NCBI GenBank assembly: GCA_002708145.1
Contig: PAOV01000029.1
Span: 1-15,074 of the forward strand
DNA from: Chloroflexota bacterium
GTDB lineage: Bacteria > Chloroflexota > Dehalococcoidia > Lucifugimonadales > Lucifugimonadaceae
Length of the DNA stretch: 15,074 bases
Direction: 5' to 3'
How positions within the stretch are numbered: position 1 is the stretch's first letter; every line of letters starts with the position of its first letter. The position numbers were made by a program, and so were the translations under genes. The notes under the pieces were generated by a model. That model was not told the DNA's origin and did not search any database. It saw only the letters and a list, made by a program, of their open reading frames with translations. Below are positions 14,094-15,074 of this stretch, piece after piece.

Positions 14094-15074
14094 TGAATGC
14101 CCTTTTCTTTCATGGAATTTTTAAGTGCTTCAATTGTTCTTGCTCTTCGTCTTCCGAACCCAGCCCAGGCGCTTTCATCAGCTGTAACCTTACACTCTCT
14201 ATCTTCACAAGCAAGAAAACCGCCATCTCCTCGATTATTTCTAAATCTAATCCATATCATTCTCGGCAATTTTTCTAATGAAGAATTAAGAGATTTTTCT
14301 CCTAGAGGTGGATCGTTTTCTTCGAACTCTTTTCCAGTTTCAGAATTTATGCAAGGGTTGTGAGACGAGCAAATAATATTTGTTCTTATAAAGTTATATT
14401 CACTCGGGTTTCTTGGATTTTCTTCAGCAATTTTTTCATAGTTATTCTTAATCGGTTCAAAATTATTCCAGAATGTTTTTACAAATTCATCTCTCTTAAG
14501 CTTTCCATTTGATATTAAATCAAGATCATTTTCCATCTTTTCAGTAAATTTATAATCCATAACACTTTCAGAAAAATATTTTTTTAATTCTTCAACTAAT
14601 GCATTACCTATAGGGCTGATGAAAATTGATCTATTGATCACCCATATATACTTTTTATCCTTGACAGTATTTAAAATACTTGCATAAGTGCTTGGCCTTC
14701 CTACTCCAAGTTCCTCCATAGTTTTTATTAGAGAGGCCTCAGAATATCTTGGTGGATGTTGTGTGAATTTCTGCTCTTTTATAATAGAGTCAACACTTAT
14801 TTCTTCATTTTCAGCAATACCAGGCATTTCATCGACTTTTTTTTCAGGAAATAATTTTTTGAATCCATCAAAGACTAATTCATCATAGTCAGATTTAAAT
14901 TTATATTTCTCATCATGTGATGTGGTAATAATTGATGTTTTTTTATTTTGACTCTCAGCCATTTGACTGGCTACCGTTCTTTTCCAAATCAAATCATATA
15001 ATTTAAATTGTCTATCATTTGTCGATCCATTTTTATCTATTTTTATAAGATATTTTTTTATTGATTCAGGCGTG
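14090..15074 (-). CDS. topA: DNA topoisomerase I, C-terminal part (partial)
   Basis: The last 327 residues of a type IA topoisomerase that relaxes negative supercoils; the start and the catalytic tyrosine lie beyond the right edge. The frame is open to the edge, and the edge translation TPESIKKYLIKI and LYDLIWKRTVASQM matches the family, so the apparent start at 14992 is not real. QHPPRYSEASLIKTMEELG followed by GRPSTYASIL is the classic conserved motif of the domain after the active site. The C-terminal region is reduced: instead of several C4 zinc ribbons there is only CSSHNPC and, about 60 residues later, FLACEDREC, two C-x5-C pairs that may be one degenerate ribbon. It ends GFGRRRARTIEALKNSMKEK. 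The stop codon lies in a 38-bp palindrome. Confidence 0.95.
   Translation of the reverse strand, partial: TPESIKKYLIKIDKNGSTNDRQFKLYDLIWKRTVASQMAESQNKKTSIITTSHDEKYKFKSDYDELVFDGFKKLFPEKKVDEMPGIAENEEISVDSIIKEQKFTQHPPRYSEASLIKTMEELGVGRPSTYASILNTVKDKKYIWVINRSIFISPIGNALVEELKKYFSESVMDYKFTEKMENDLDLISNGKLKRDEFVKTFWNNFEPIKNNYEKIAEENPRNPSEYNFIRTNIICSSHNPCINSETGKEFEENDPPLGEKSLNSSLEKLPRMIWIRFRNNRGDGGFLACEDRECKVTADESAWAGFGRRRARTIEALKNSMKEKGIH

Noticed and set aside
14441..14466. GGTTCAAAA stretch resembling a tRNA T-arm
   Set aside because: It lies inside topA, has no acceptor or anticodon arm partner, and is explained by coding sequence.
14992..15074. Start of the topA-like frame at a TTG (14992)
   Set aside because: The same frame stays open to the window edge and translates to sequence typical of the topoisomerase family, so the gene is simply cut by the edge.

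Overview
The window is low-GC bacterial DNA packed almost end to end with housekeeping genes. It has clear Shine-Dalgarno sites, frequent TTG/GTG starts, very short or overlapping gene junctions and only a few non-coding gaps (about 55-245 bases, none over 300). I see no rRNA, tRNA, insertion sequence, prophage or CRISPR array. The overall look is that of a small, streamlined, free-living bacterium. The order aspS-tig-clpP-clpX and the odd EF-P loop are compatible with a low-GC marine relative of Chloroflexota/Dehalococcoidia, but that placement is a low-confidence inference.

Layout. 1-480 (minus): N-terminal part of an ABC exporter running off the left edge. 515-574: two back-to-back promoters. 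604-1260 (plus): RimI-type GNAT acetyltransferase. 1253-2771 (minus): three consecutive cysteine-rich genes, read from the right: an IscA/ErpA-like protein with a Cys/Gly-rich tail, a 7Fe-type ferredoxin, and a double zinc-ribbon membrane protein. 3016-8678 (plus): Lrp/AsnC regulator, aspS, tig, clpP, clpX. Here protein synthesis, nascent-chain folding and ClpXP proteolysis are lined up in one direction. 8682-15074 (minus): topA (5' end outside the window), xerC-like recombinase, aroQ, M24 peptidase, efp, xseA, xseB and a PurN-like formyltransferase, mostly with overlaps or gaps of 1-11 bases, so probably co-transcribed in large part.

How the genes work together. The plus-strand block makes Asp-tRNA (the AspRS has residues typical of the non-discriminating form, implying an amidotransferase route to Asn-tRNA), folds new chains (trigger factor) and degrades proteins (ClpXP). 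The minus-strand block covers DNA topology and chromosome maintenance (TopA, XerC, exonuclease VII), aromatic biosynthesis (AroQ), peptide turnover (M24) and translation of polyproline stretches (EF-P). The peptidase-efp-aroQ neighbourhood is a known bacterial arrangement.

I found no convincing new multi-gene system. The points most worth a second look are the IscA-like protein that has lost its first cluster cysteine and gained a six-cysteine glycine-rich tail, the run of three metal-binding genes it heads, the non-canonical EF-P tip loop, the His-to-Gln change in the AroQ active-site loop, and a perfect 38-bp palindrome that contains the topA stop codon.
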